48,511 nucleotides of DNA from an uncultured Clostridia bacterium (lineage in GTDB: Bacteria; Bacillota; Clostridia; Christensenellales; DTU072), in the NCBI GenBank assembly GCA_944372095.1, contig CALVYG010000010.1, positions 1-48,511 on the forward strand, written 5' to 3'. Of the stretch, positions 9,238-16,808 are shown piece by piece (positions within the stretch are counted from its first letter, which is position 1; each line of letters begins with the position of its first letter). Made by a program: the position numbers and the translations under genes. Under the pieces are notes generated by a model. The model was not told the origin of the DNA. It made no database searches and saw nothing but the letters and a program-made list of their open reading frames with translations.

Positions 9238-9270
9238 AAAGCGTATCCCGCAGACGGATACGCTTTTAAG
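9238..9270 (+). terminator. Terminator after fucO
   Basis: An 11-bp stem (9238-9248 with 9256-9266) closes a short loop and ends in TTTT. Confidence 0.8.
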
Positions 9271-9310
9271 GTAATAACGGTAAAAAAAAGGCTGAGGAAA
9301 GACTAATTGC

Positions 9311-9339
9311 TTGACAACGGTGAAAGTAAATGGTAAACT
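9311..9339 (+). promoter_or_regulatory. Sigma-A promoter of the queuosine-precursor operon
   Basis: TTGACA (9311-9316), 17 bp, then TAAACT (9334-9339) with an upstream TGG. It places the transcript start a few bases before the riboswitch. Confidence 0.8.
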
Positions 9340-9356
9340 GATGACAAATTAAAAAC

Positions 9357-9396
9357 AGACAGTTCGTGACCATCCTGTCTTAAAACAAAACTACGG
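9357..9396 (+). promoter_or_regulatory. preQ1-I riboswitch
   Basis: The RNA shows the compact preQ1 type I plan. P1 is AGACAG (9357-9362) with CTGTCT (9375-9380). The 12-nt loop is TTCGTGACCATC. An A-rich strand TAAAACAAAACTACGG follows, whose ACG can pair with CGT of the loop to make the P2 pseudoknot. An alternative 7-bp helix, CCATCCT (9370-9376) with AGGATGG (9401-9407), would break P1. A short terminator hairpin follows, so control is probably transcriptional and shuts off the downstream transporter when preQ1 is present. Identification rests on motif and gene context, not on a covariance search. Confidence 0.8.
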
Positions 9397-9407
9397 AAAA
9401 AGGATGG

Positions 9408-9428
9408 GCGCATTTTGCGCTTTTTTTA
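9408..9428 (+). terminator. Riboswitch-controlled terminator
   Basis: The stem GCGCA (9408-9412) with TGCGC (9416-9420) is followed by seven T. It lies directly 3' of the preQ1 aptamer and about 60 bp before the transporter gene. Confidence 0.65.
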
Positions 9429-9489
9429 TTGGAGTAAAAAGACAATAGAAGCTTGTCGCAAAAAGGAACCGTCGAAGGAAAGATAAAGT

Positions 9490-10245
9490 ATGGCAAACAG
9501 GTTAAGAAAGGAATGGAATGAGTTCAGGGTACTGATAAGAAATATTCCGGCATCGATAACCGTTATATTCGTGTTATCTGTTTTTTGTATGAATTTATTG
9601 GCGAACAAGAGTATAAATCTTCCGTACGACTTTCTTGCGCTGGATTGCGGAATAATAGTATCCTGGGCGGCATTTCTCGCGATGGACGTTCTGACCAAAC
9701 ATTTCGGGCCGAAAGCGGCGACGGAAATTTCCGTGTTTGCAATAATTGTGAATCTGTTTTTCTGTTTAATATTGTTTGCAGGAAGCAAGATACCCGGAAT
9801 GTGGGGAGAATCGTTCGTCGAAGGAAGCGAAAATGTTATAAACAACGCGCTTAACGGGACGTTCGGAGGAACGTGGTATGTGCTTGCGGGAAGCACGCTT
9901 GCGTTTGTCGTGTCCGCGTTTGTAAATAATTTCAGCAATTACGGGATAGGGAAACTGTTCGGAAAACATTCCGACGGCGCGGCGGCGTTTTTCGTAAGAA
10001 CATACGGTTCGACAGCGATAGGGCAGTTTGTAGACAATCTCGTTTTCGCGCTTGTGGTAAGTCATTTCTTTTTCGGTTGGACGATAGTACAATGCGTTAC
10101 GTGCGCTTTAACGGGGATGGTTGCGGAACTTTTATGCGAAGCGGTTTTTTCTTATGCAGGGTATGCCGTGTGCAGAAAATGGAAGAAGGATAATATCGGA
10201 AAAGAATTTTTTGAGTACAGAAACAGTATAAAGGAGAACGTCTGA
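9490..10245 (+). CDS. yhhQ: Queuosine precursor transporter (VUT/YhhQ family)
   Basis: This 251-residue integral membrane protein has about six hydrophobic segments (for example around 20-35, 45-62, 78-97, 132-150 and 180-215). It carries features of the vitamin-uptake-like VUT/YhhQ family, including NLLANK near the first helix, an acidic-aromatic D-V-L-T-K-H-F-G stretch and the C-terminal cytoplasmic tail. E. coli YhhQ imports the queuosine precursors preQ0/preQ1, which are used to modify tRNA anticodons. The preQ1-I riboswitch directly upstream makes the substrate assignment strong. The stop codon overlaps the start of the next gene (TGATG), so the two are translationally coupled. The Shine-Dalgarno site is weak (GGAAAG). 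No queuosine synthesis genes lie in the window, which fits a salvage lifestyle. Confidence 0.88.
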   Translation: MANRLRKEWNEFRVLIRNIPASITVIFVLSVFCMNLLANKSINLPYDFLALDCGIIVSWAAFLAMDVLTKHFGPKAATEISVFAIIVNLFFCLILFAGSKIPGMWGESFVEGSENVINNALNGTFGGTWYVLAGSTLAFVVSAFVNNFSNYGIGKLFGKHSDGAAAFFVRTYGSTAIGQFVDNLVFALVVSHFFFGWTIVQCVTCALTGMVAELLCEAVFSYAGYAVCRKWKKDNIGKEFFEYRNSIKENV

Positions 10246-10892
10246 TGAAAATACTTGTAACGGGTTCTTCCCGCGGAATAGGTAAGGCGATAGCGGAAAA
10301 ATTTTTGGAAAACGGACATACGGTAACAGGTTTGGACGTAAACAAACCGAGTATAGTCGGCGAAAGATACGAACATATCGTTGCGGATATCTGCGAGGGA
10401 ATATTACCCGACATAGAAGACGTCGAAATACTTATAAACAATGCGGGAGTACAGGATACGGGAAAGGATATCGACGTAAATCTGAAAGGAACGATAGCCG
10501 TGACCGAAAAATACGCGTTTCAGAAAAGGATAAAAAGCGTATTGTTCATAGCGTCGTCGAGTGCGCGGACGGGAGCGGAGTTTCCGGAATATGCGGCAAG
10601 CAAAGGCGGAATCGTTGCGTATATGAAAAACGCGGCGTTAAGGCTTGCGGAATACGGCGCTACGGCAAACAGTCTGTCGCCGGGAGGGGTTTATACGGAA
10701 CTTAACGATAGAGTGATAAACGACGAAAAAAAATGGAAAAGAATAATGGCACAGACGCTTTTACCGAAGTGGGCGACTGCGGAGGAAATTGCCGAATGGG
10801 CGTATTTCATAACCGTAAAGAACAAATCGATGACGGCGCAGGATTTACTGATAGATAACGGCGAAAACGCAAAATCGGAATTTGTCTGGTGA
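10245..10892 (+). CDS. Short-chain dehydrogenase/reductase, unknown substrate
   Basis: This 215-residue SDR-family oxidoreductase has the Rossmann cofactor motif TGSSRGIGKA at residues 6-15, NNAGVQ near 66-71, an SSSA serine region and the catalytic YAASK (Tyr and Lys about residues 115-119). It is shorter than most classical SDRs. It starts inside the stop codon of the transporter gene, with AAGGAGAA upstream, so it is under the same preQ1 riboswitch. That context invites a role in handling a queuosine precursor, but no such SDR is known to me and the coupling may be incidental. A T-rich weak hairpin follows. Confidence 0.8.
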   Translation: MKILVTGSSRGIGKAIAEKFLENGHTVTGLDVNKPSIVGERYEHIVADICEGILPDIEDVEILINNAGVQDTGKDIDVNLKGTIAVTEKYAFQKRIKSVLFIASSSARTGAEFPEYAASKGGIVAYMKNAALRLAEYGATANSLSPGGVYTELNDRVINDEKKWKRIMAQTLLPKWATAEEIAEWAYFITVKNKSMTAQDLLIDNGENAKSEFVW

Positions 10893-10932
10893 AACGGCGC
10901 AACGTGCAGAGCATAAAGTTATAGAAAAAGAA

Positions 10933-10962
10933 ATGAACGTAAAAAGTTCGTTTTTTTTTTAG
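10933..10962 (+). terminator. Probable terminator after the SDR gene
   Basis: A short GAAC/GTTC stem (near 10934-10949) is followed by a run of ten T. The stem is weak but the T run is strong. Confidence 0.5.
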
Positions 10963-11006
10963 CAAAAACAACAAAATAAACAGCGGTGACGCAATTACGG
11001 TAGTGA

Positions 11007-11036
11007 TTGACAGCAATTTATCGGATAGAGTATAAT
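11007..11036 (+). promoter_or_regulatory. Sigma-A promoter of the alcohol dehydrogenase gene
   Basis: TTGACA (11007-11012), 18 bp, TATAAT (11031-11036). Confidence 0.8.
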
Positions 11037-11101
11037 TAAAGAAAAAATTTTTCAAAAAAATTTATAAAAAAGTAAAATCAAAATAAGCGGGAGGTATAAA
11101 A

Positions 11102-12268
11102 ATGCTTGGGAATTTCAGTTATTGCAATCCGACGAGGTTGTATTTCGGTAAAGACGCGCTTGAAGGTCTGAACAAGGAACTGCCCAAATACGGAAAAAAC
11201 GTGGTATTGATATACGGAGGCGGGTCGATAAAGAAAAACGGAATATACGATAAAGTGACGGAGATATTGAAAGCAAACGGAAAAACGGTAACCGAGGACG
11301 GCGGAGTAATGCCTAATCCTACGGTGGAAAAGTTATACGAGGGTTGTGAAATTGCCAAAAAAGCGAAAGCGGATTTACTGCTTGCGGTAGGAGGAGGTTC
11401 GGTGTGCGACTATGCGAAAGCGGTGTCGGTGTCAACGTACTGCAAAGAGGACCCGTGGGAAAAGTATTATATGAGGTTTGAAGACGTGGACAACGAGATA
11501 ATTCCCGTCGGATGCGTACTTACAATGGTCGGAACGGGAAGCGAAATGAACGGAGGGTCGGTAATAACGAATTACGAAAAGAAACTTAAAATCGGACACG
11601 TTTTCGGAGACAACGTTTTCCCGAAATTTTCTGTACTCAATCCCGAATACACGTTCACATTGCCGAAATACCAGATGGTGGCGGGATTTTACGATATAAT
11701 GTCGCATATACTCGAACAGTATTTTTCGGGGACGGACGACAATACGTCGGATTACATAATGGAAGGGCTGATGAAGTCGTTGATACACAGTTCGCTTATA
11801 GCGGTGGAAAATCCGAAAGATTACGAAGCGAGAAGCAACATAATGTGGACAGCGACGTGGGCGCTGAATACGCTTGTGGCAATGGGGAAAACGACGGATT
11901 GGGAAGTGCATATGCTCGGGCAGGCGGTAGGAGCGCATACGAACGCCACGCACGGAATGACTTTGGCGGCGGTGTCGACCGCGTATTATAATTTCATAAT
12001 GCCGTACGGACTTGCAAAATTCAAGAGATTCGCGGTAAACGTATGGAACGTCAATCCCGACGGAAAGAGCGACGAGGAAACGGCGAAAGAAGGCATAGAA
12101 GAAATGCGTAAATGGATGAAAAAACTGGGATTGGTTATGACGCTGAGCGAACTCGGGGTTAAAGAAGATATGATTGAAGGAATAGCGGACAGCACGCTCG
12201 TAATGGAAGGCGGATATAAGATACTTACGAGAGAAGAAATATCGGATATTCTGAAAAAAAGCCTGTAA
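11102..12268 (+). CDS. YqhD/BDH-like iron-dependent alcohol dehydrogenase
   Basis: This 388-residue protein is a second iron alcohol dehydrogenase from a different branch than the FucO-like one. The N-terminus (F-Y-NPTRLYFGK) and the motifs YGGGSIKK, LLLAVGGGSVCDYAK and GCVLTMVGTGSEMN are those of NADPH-type YqhD and clostridial butanol dehydrogenases. The metal ligands fit Asp198, His202, His270 and His284. It would reduce short or medium aldehydes to alcohols and so regenerate oxidised cofactor. GGGAGG precedes the ATG by a good distance. It has its own promoter and terminator and is therefore independent of the neighbouring queuosine cassette. The exact substrate cannot be read from the sequence. 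Confidence 0.88.
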   Translation: MLGNFSYCNPTRLYFGKDALEGLNKELPKYGKNVVLIYGGGSIKKNGIYDKVTEILKANGKTVTEDGGVMPNPTVEKLYEGCEIAKKAKADLLLAVGGGSVCDYAKAVSVSTYCKEDPWEKYYMRFEDVDNEIIPVGCVLTMVGTGSEMNGGSVITNYEKKLKIGHVFGDNVFPKFSVLNPEYTFTLPKYQMVAGFYDIMSHILEQYFSGTDDNTSDYIMEGLMKSLIHSSLIAVENPKDYEARSNIMWTATWALNTLVAMGKTTDWEVHMLGQAVGAHTNATHGMTLAAVSTAYYNFIMPYGLAKFKRFAVNVWNVNPDGKSDEETAKEGIEEMRKWMKKLGLVMTLSELGVKEDMIEGIADSTLVMEGGYKILTREEISDILKKSL

Positions 12269-12324
12269 AGGCAGAAAGACGTTTTTGAATAGTACCGATA
12301 AAAACAGGAAATAAAAGTTGTTCA

Positions 12325-12369
12325 AACAACGGATTGTCGGTTGAATAAAGGACAATCCGTTGTTTTTTG
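12325..12369 (+). terminator. Strong terminator after the alcohol dehydrogenase
   Basis: A perfect 14-bp stem (12325-12338 with 12351-12364) has a 12-nt loop and is followed by T6. Confidence 0.9.
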
Positions 12370-12433
12370 CATTGAAAGAGCGAGGCGAGGAAAAAGCGTT
12401 TACGGTAAACGGAAGCAATAAAACTTATTAAAG

Positions 12434-12462
12434 TTGACAAAAGGCTATAATTTTATTATAAT
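12434..12462 (+). promoter_or_regulatory. Sigma-A promoter of the acyl-chain operon
   Basis: TTGACA (12434-12439), 17 bp, TATAAT (12457-12462). The leader is only about 35-40 nt. I see no FapR-like palindrome that I could call with confidence. Confidence 0.82.
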
Positions 12463-12505
12463 TTTATAATCAAAATTAAATTAAGAGATAAAAATAAAAC
12501 GAGAA

Positions 12506-12823
12506 ATGGAAATAGGCGTAGATATAGCGAAAATAAGCGAATTTGAAGGGAAAGAAGAGAATTTTTACCGAGTATTTCTGCACGGAGAAGAATACGAAAG
12601 ATATAAGGCGATAAAGAGCGAAAAGCGTAAAAATGAGTATGCGGCGTCAAGATGGGCGGCAAAGGAAGCAATTTATAAAGCGACGCAGGATAAAGGGTAT
12701 ATGAAATACGAAATAATGACGGAAGAAAGCGGCAAGCCGTATGTAAAGGAGCATCCCGAGCTGAAACTGACGCTGAGCCATCACGGAGAATACGCCATAG
12801 CTTTTGTAATAAAAACCGAATAA
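12506..12823 (+). CDS. acpS: Holo-acyl-carrier-protein synthase
   Basis: This 105-residue AcpS-type phosphopantetheinyl transferase moves the 4'-phosphopantetheine arm of CoA to the conserved serine of an acyl carrier protein. GVDI at residues 4-7 gives the magnesium ligand Asp6. The ASRWAAKEAIYKA block holds the second ligand Glu54. The C-terminal LSHHGEYA matches the family SHSG-YA motif. It is slightly shorter than the usual 115-125 residues. The Shine-Dalgarno site is poor (AAGAGA far upstream). It is the first gene of the operon and its substrate is presumably the carrier protein encoded next. A dedicated AcpS in an acyl-chain operon is common both in primary lipid clusters and in polyketide clusters. 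Confidence 0.88.
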   Translation: MEIGVDIAKISEFEGKEENFYRVFLHGEEYERYKAIKSEKRKNEYAASRWAAKEAIYKATQDKGYMKYEIMTEESGKPYVKEHPELKLTLSHHGEYAIAFVIKTE

Positions 12824-12874
12824 AAATGGGAAAATAATCTGCCGATACAATAAGCAAAGAGAAGAGGAAGGAAA

Positions 12875-13150
12875 ATGATAAACGAAAATGAAGTAAAAGC
12901 CGAATTGAAAAAGTTTCTTGTAGAAACATTGGGAATTGAGGAAAACGCATTAACGGACGACGTGATATTATTCGGAGACGGAGAAATAGGGCTCGGTTCA
13001 ATCGACGCATTGGAAATAATAGCGTTTGCCGACAGCGAGTACGGCGTTTCAATGGTCGGAATAGCGCGAGAGAATTTTGCTACCGTAAACGCAATTACGG
13101 CATTCATAGTAGCAAATTACGCAAAAGACGAAGAAAAAAAGGAAGAATAA
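12875..13150 (+). CDS. acpP: Acyl carrier protein
   Basis: This 91-residue acidic four-helix carrier protein has its modification serine at about Ser42 in GLGSIDALEI, in place of the usual GADSLDTVEL. The departure from the canonical DSL motif (here GSI) suggests a specialised carrier rather than the main fatty-acid ACP, though that is inference. AGAGGAAGG precedes the ATG. It sits between acpS and the ketosynthase gene, whose TTG start begins two bases after its stop, so the pair is tightly coupled. Confidence 0.88.
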   Translation: MINENEVKAELKKFLVETLGIEENALTDDVILFGDGEIGLGSIDALEIIAFADSEYGVSMVGIARENFATVNAITAFIVANYAKDEEKKEE

Positions 13151-13152
13151 AA

Positions 13153-15624
13153 TTGAACGATAAAGTACGCCGTTGCGTAGTAACGGGAATGGGGCTTATA
13201 TGCGCTCTCGGAGGAAACGTCGAGGAGTGTTTTTCAAATGCGGTTAAAGGAATAAGCGGAATATCGAGAACAGAAAGCGTTGACACAAAAGGCTGTTACG
13301 CCGATTTGTCTGCGGAAGTAAGGGAAAGTTTTTTCGGCGATGACGGGGAAGACTGCGAAAAAGACCGCGCGGTAAGATTGGCGTTAAAAGCTGTAAAAGA
13401 AGCGATAAAGGATTCAGGACATAAATTCGAAAAGATAAATCCCGGGGTAAGCGTCGTTACGGGAAGCTGCGTAGGCGGAGTCAGAAGCGGAGAAAGATAT
13501 TTTATACAGTTAAAAGAAAATCCCGGATACAGGTTCAGTAAAGAAGAAGTAAGAAAGCTTATAGGAGAAATGCCGATAGCTGTAACGGGAAGACATATAG
13601 CTGAAATCTGTAAAGCCGGCGGAGCAGTGAGCTGTATAGCCAATGCCTGCGCCGCAGGGACGATAGCGATTATCGAGGCGTGTAATCTGATAAAAGAAGG
13701 GAAAGCCGATATCACGGTTGTGTGCGGCACAGACGCTTTTGCGTCGGTACCTTATGCAGGGTTTCTCGCGTTGCACGCGCTTGACGAAAAAGGCTGTTCG
13801 CCGTTTAACAGAAGCGGAGGAATAACGCTGGGCGAAGGTGCAGGGGCGCTTATAATAGAATCTGCCGAGTATGCCGAAAAAAGGAAAGCGAAAGTTTATT
13901 GCGAAGTAGCAGGTTCTGGAATAAGCAGCGACGCATTCGACATAACCGCGCCCGCTCCCGACGGAGAGGGACAGATTGCGGCAATGAAAAACGCAATAAA
14001 CGAAGCAGGTACGGACGTTTCACAGATAGGCTACGTCAATGCACACGGAACGGGAACGGCAAAAAACGATACTGTCGAAATGCTTTCGTTATGCAGATTT
14101 TTCGGCGGTAACAACGAGAACGTATCGGTGAGTTCCACGAAATCGATGACAGGACATTGTCTCGGCGCGGCAGGAGCGATTGAAGCCGTTTTATCGATAA
14201 AAGCGCTTAACGAAAACGTCGTTTTGCCGACGATTGGATTTACCGAAGAGGAAAAGGTAAAATTAATCGGAAAGGCAGGGAAAACGGATTTTCCGACAAA
14301 CGTAGGGAAAAGGAAAAAACTAGAATACGTAATGAGTAATTCTTTTGCGTTCGGCGGAAATAATGCGAGCATTATTTTCGGAAAGAAAGGGAAAAGCATA
14401 GAAGAGAAGAAATCAGAGAAAACGAAAACAGTTATTACGGGAATAGGAACGGTTTTACCCGACGGAAACGGGAAAGAAAAGTACGTTGAAATCTGCAAAA
14501 GTTATAACGGTGCAAAGAAAGAAAACGATACGGGCGCGAACTGCGGATACGGAGAGAAACATTCGTCTGTCGCAGCCGAGGATTATACCGAATACGGACT
14601 GAAAACCTCATTTTACAGGAAACTCGACGAAATAGGGAAATTTCAGGTAATATCCGGGTTGGAAGCGTTGAAAGACGCGGGAAAAGAAATAAACGGAAAC
14701 AACGCCGAAAGAGCCGGGATAGTAGTCGGAACAAGCGAAGGAGCAATGGGAACGGGCAGCGAATTTCAGAAAAACATAATAGAGAAAGGAAATGCCTGCG
14801 GCAGCGCGTTTAAGTTTCCCAATACCGTTTATAATGCCGCAGGAGGACATTTTTCGATATGCTCGGGAATCAAGGGTTACAACGTAACGGTATCGAGCGG
14901 ACCGAAGTCAGGCCTCGAAAGCGTAATATACGCGGTAACTGCGATAAGAAGAGGTAAAGCTGATTTCGTAGTGGCAAGCGGAGCGGACGAAGGCGGCGTA
15001 TTCTTAAAGGAATTTTATAGAGAAATGGGATTTACGGTTGACAAAAGAAACGGAAGTTACGGAGAAAAAAGAGGATTTGTTTTTTCGGACGGATGCGTGT
15101 CGATGGTTATAGAAAAAGAAACCGACGCTGAAAACAGAGGGAAGAGAGCATACTGTGCCGTCCTCGGAGGAGGGTTCGGAAATCACAGCGTGGGAACATG
15201 GGAAACGGAAGAGTCGGTAAAAGGACTGGAAACAGCCGTAAAAAATGCTCTTACCGATGCGGGAGTAACGAATAACGATATAGACGCAATAGCAGGTTTT
15301 GCTTGCGGAGATAAAATTGTTGACGGACAGGAATGGAAAGCATATCGTGAAATATTCGGCGAGAGAATGAAAAAATTACCCGTTTTATGCGTAAAAGAAA
15401 GAACGGGAGAGGGTAGAGCGGCGACTGCGGCATTGGCGTGCGCGCACGCGGCAATGTGTCTTGCAGGCGAAATAAAATACGACGACTGCGCATTTACGGC
15501 AGACGAAAACGGGAAAGCAAAAAGAATAACCGTAAATACGGACGGAATGAAGCATATACTCGTCACGGCATATTCGCCAGGCGGCTCGTATTGCGCCGTC
15601 GTATTAGGGAAAAAGGAGGGATAA
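13153..15624 (+). CDS. Fused ketosynthase plus inactive ketosynthase (KS-CLF-like)
   Basis: This 823-residue protein holds two ketosynthase folds; a normal FabF is about 410. Domain 1 (1-412) has the full Cys-His-His triad: Cys166 (ANACAAGT), His298 (NAHGTGT) and His335 (MTGHCLGAAG). It would extend an acyl chain with malonyl-ACP by decarboxylative condensation. Domain 2 (about 424-820) keeps the fold motifs (FPNTVYNAAGG, TVSSGPKSGLES, YSPGGSYCAVVLG), but the catalytic Cys position is Pro584. The two His motifs read AGFACGD and ERTGEGRAATAA, so it cannot catalyse. This matches the KS-alpha/KS-beta (chain-length factor) pairing of type II polyketide synthases, here in one chain. The start is TTG, seven bases after AAGGAAG that lies inside the ACP gene. 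The exact domain boundary is approximate. Confidence 0.85.
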   Translation: MNDKVRRCVVTGMGLICALGGNVEECFSNAVKGISGISRTESVDTKGCYADLSAEVRESFFGDDGEDCEKDRAVRLALKAVKEAIKDSGHKFEKINPGVSVVTGSCVGGVRSGERYFIQLKENPGYRFSKEEVRKLIGEMPIAVTGRHIAEICKAGGAVSCIANACAAGTIAIIEACNLIKEGKADITVVCGTDAFASVPYAGFLALHALDEKGCSPFNRSGGITLGEGAGALIIESAEYAEKRKAKVYCEVAGSGISSDAFDITAPAPDGEGQIAAMKNAINEAGTDVSQIGYVNAHGTGTAKNDTVEMLSLCRFFGGNNENVSVSSTKSMTGHCLGAAGAIEAVLSIKALNENVVLPTIGFTEEEKVKLIGKAGKTDFPTNVGKRKKLEYVMSNSFAFGGNNASIIFGKKGKSIEEKKSEKTKTVITGIGTVLPDGNGKEKYVEICKSYNGAKKENDTGANCGYGEKHSSVAAEDYTEYGLKTSFYRKLDEIGKFQVISGLEALKDAGKEINGNNAERAGIVVGTSEGAMGTGSEFQKNIIEKGNACGSAFKFPNTVYNAAGGHFSICSGIKGYNVTVSSGPKSGLESVIYAVTAIRRGKADFVVASGADEGGVFLKEFYREMGFTVDKRNGSYGEKRGFVFSDGCVSMVIEKETDAENRGKRAYCAVLGGGFGNHSVGTWETEESVKGLETAVKNALTDAGVTNNDIDAIAGFACGDKIVDGQEWKAYREIFGERMKKLPVLCVKERTGEGRAATAALACAHAAMCLAGEIKYDDCAFTADENGKAKRITVNTDGMKHILVTAYSPGGSYCAVVLGKKEG

Positions 15625-16356
15625 ATGAGAACGGCCGTAATAACAGGCGGTTCGGGAGTTATAGGACAAGCGTGCGCATTGAGGCTTGCGAGAGAAGGTA
15701 TAGCGGTCGCGATAACCTACCGGACCAATTATAAAAGAGCAGAGGAGACGCGCTTAAAAATAGCGGGAGAAGGGGGAACGGCGTCATTGCATATGGCTGA
15801 CGTGACCGACCCGGGTGAAGTAAGAAAACTGTTTGACGACGTAATGAAAACATACGGCAGAATAGACATACTTATTAACAATGCGGGAATAGTGAAAGAC
15901 GAATTTTTGCTGATGATAAAAAAAGAATCATTGGAACAGAGTCTTGACGTAAACGTAAAATCTTATTTTTACTGCGCGCAACAAGCGGCACTTAAAATGT
16001 ACAGGCAGAAATCGGGAGTAATAATAAATATGTCGTCGGTAAGTTCGGTGCTCGGACTGGCAGGGCAGAGCGTATATGCCGCGACGAAAGGCGCGATAAA
16101 CTCTATGACCGCCGTGCTTGCGAAAGAACTGGCAGCGTCGGGAATAAGAGTAAATGCCGTTGCACCGGGATTTGTTGAAAGCGAAATGCTTGATAAGGTT
16201 ACCGAAAATCAGAAAGCGGAATACTTAAAAGCTATACCTATGAAAAGATTCTGTAAGCCTGAGGAAGTAGCGGAAGCGGTAAACGCGCTTTGTTCGGATG
16301 CATTCGGATATATGACGGGACAAACAATAATACTTGACGGAGGATTGTCGGCATGA
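15625..16356 (+). CDS. fabG: 3-oxoacyl-ACP reductase
   Basis: This 243-residue classical SDR of the FabG type would reduce the beta-keto group of acyl-ACP with NADPH. The cofactor motif is TGGSGVIG (residues 7-14), in place of the more usual TGASRGIG. The catalytic residues fit Asn110, Ser138, Tyr151 and Lys155 (YAATKGA), and the C-terminal GQTIILDGG is typical. GGAGG is centred about ten bases before the ATG, and the gene abuts the ketosynthase stop. Its stop overlaps the dehydratase start by four bases (ATGA), a sign of translational coupling. It could serve fatty acid or polyene synthesis. Confidence 0.9.
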   Translation: MRTAVITGGSGVIGQACALRLAREGIAVAITYRTNYKRAEETRLKIAGEGGTASLHMADVTDPGEVRKLFDDVMKTYGRIDILINNAGIVKDEFLLMIKKESLEQSLDVNVKSYFYCAQQAALKMYRQKSGVIINMSSVSSVLGLAGQSVYAATKGAINSMTAVLAKELAASGIRVNAVAPGFVESEMLDKVTENQKAEYLKAIPMKRFCKPEEVAEAVNALCSDAFGYMTGQTIILDGGLSA

Positions 16357-16808
16357 TGACGATATTGGAAGTGAACGGAAAATTGAAACAGCGTCCGCCG
16401 TTTCAGTTTGTGGACAGAATAATCGAATATACCCCGAAAGAATATGCAAAGGGAATAAAGAACGTAACGGTAAACGAGCCGTATTTTTCTGGACATTTTC
16501 CCGACGCCCCGGTAATGCCCGGGGTACTTTTGATAGAATGTTGCGCGCAGATGTGCGCAGTGTGTCTGGATTTGGGAGAAAATGAAGACCCGACAAAAAT
16601 CAATGTTATGCTGAAAGCGGACGGATTCAGATTTATGAAAGCAGTTATTCCCGGAGACACTCTTGTAATAACCGTGAATAAAACGAGGTCGGGAGGACCG
16701 CTGTCGGTATTTGACGCAGTGATAACGGTTGACGGCGAAGTATATGTAAAAGGGACGTTGACTTTTGCCGTTGCGGACAAGAAGGCGGTTTATGAGCGTA
16801 AAGGATAA
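16353..16808 (+). CDS. fabZ: FabZ-like 3-hydroxyacyl-ACP dehydratase
   Basis: This 151-residue hotdog-fold dehydratase has QRPPFQFVDRI near 13-23 and the signature EPYFSGHFPDAPVMPGVLLIE, with catalytic His48 and Glu62. It would dehydrate 3-hydroxyacyl-ACP to trans-2-enoyl-ACP. The operon has no enoyl reductase, so as encoded here the chain would stay unsaturated unless a reductase elsewhere acts. GGAGG lies nine bases before the first of two tandem ATG codons, and either could be used. The 3' end overlaps the start of the next gene by 17 bases. Confidence 0.88.
   Translation: MMTILEVNGKLKQRPPFQFVDRIIEYTPKEYAKGIKNVTVNEPYFSGHFPDAPVMPGVLLIECCAQMCAVCLDLGENEDPTKINVMLKADGFRFMKAVIPGDTLVITVNKTRSGGPLSVFDAVITVDGEVYVKGTLTFAVADKKAVYERKG

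Noticed and set aside
11432..12418. 328-codon minus-strand open frame opposite the YqhD-like gene
   Set aside because: It is a shadow of a well-supported alcohol dehydrogenase, has no Shine-Dalgarno site and gives low-complexity Arg/Tyr/Phe-rich protein. Purine-rich genes leave the opposite strand open.
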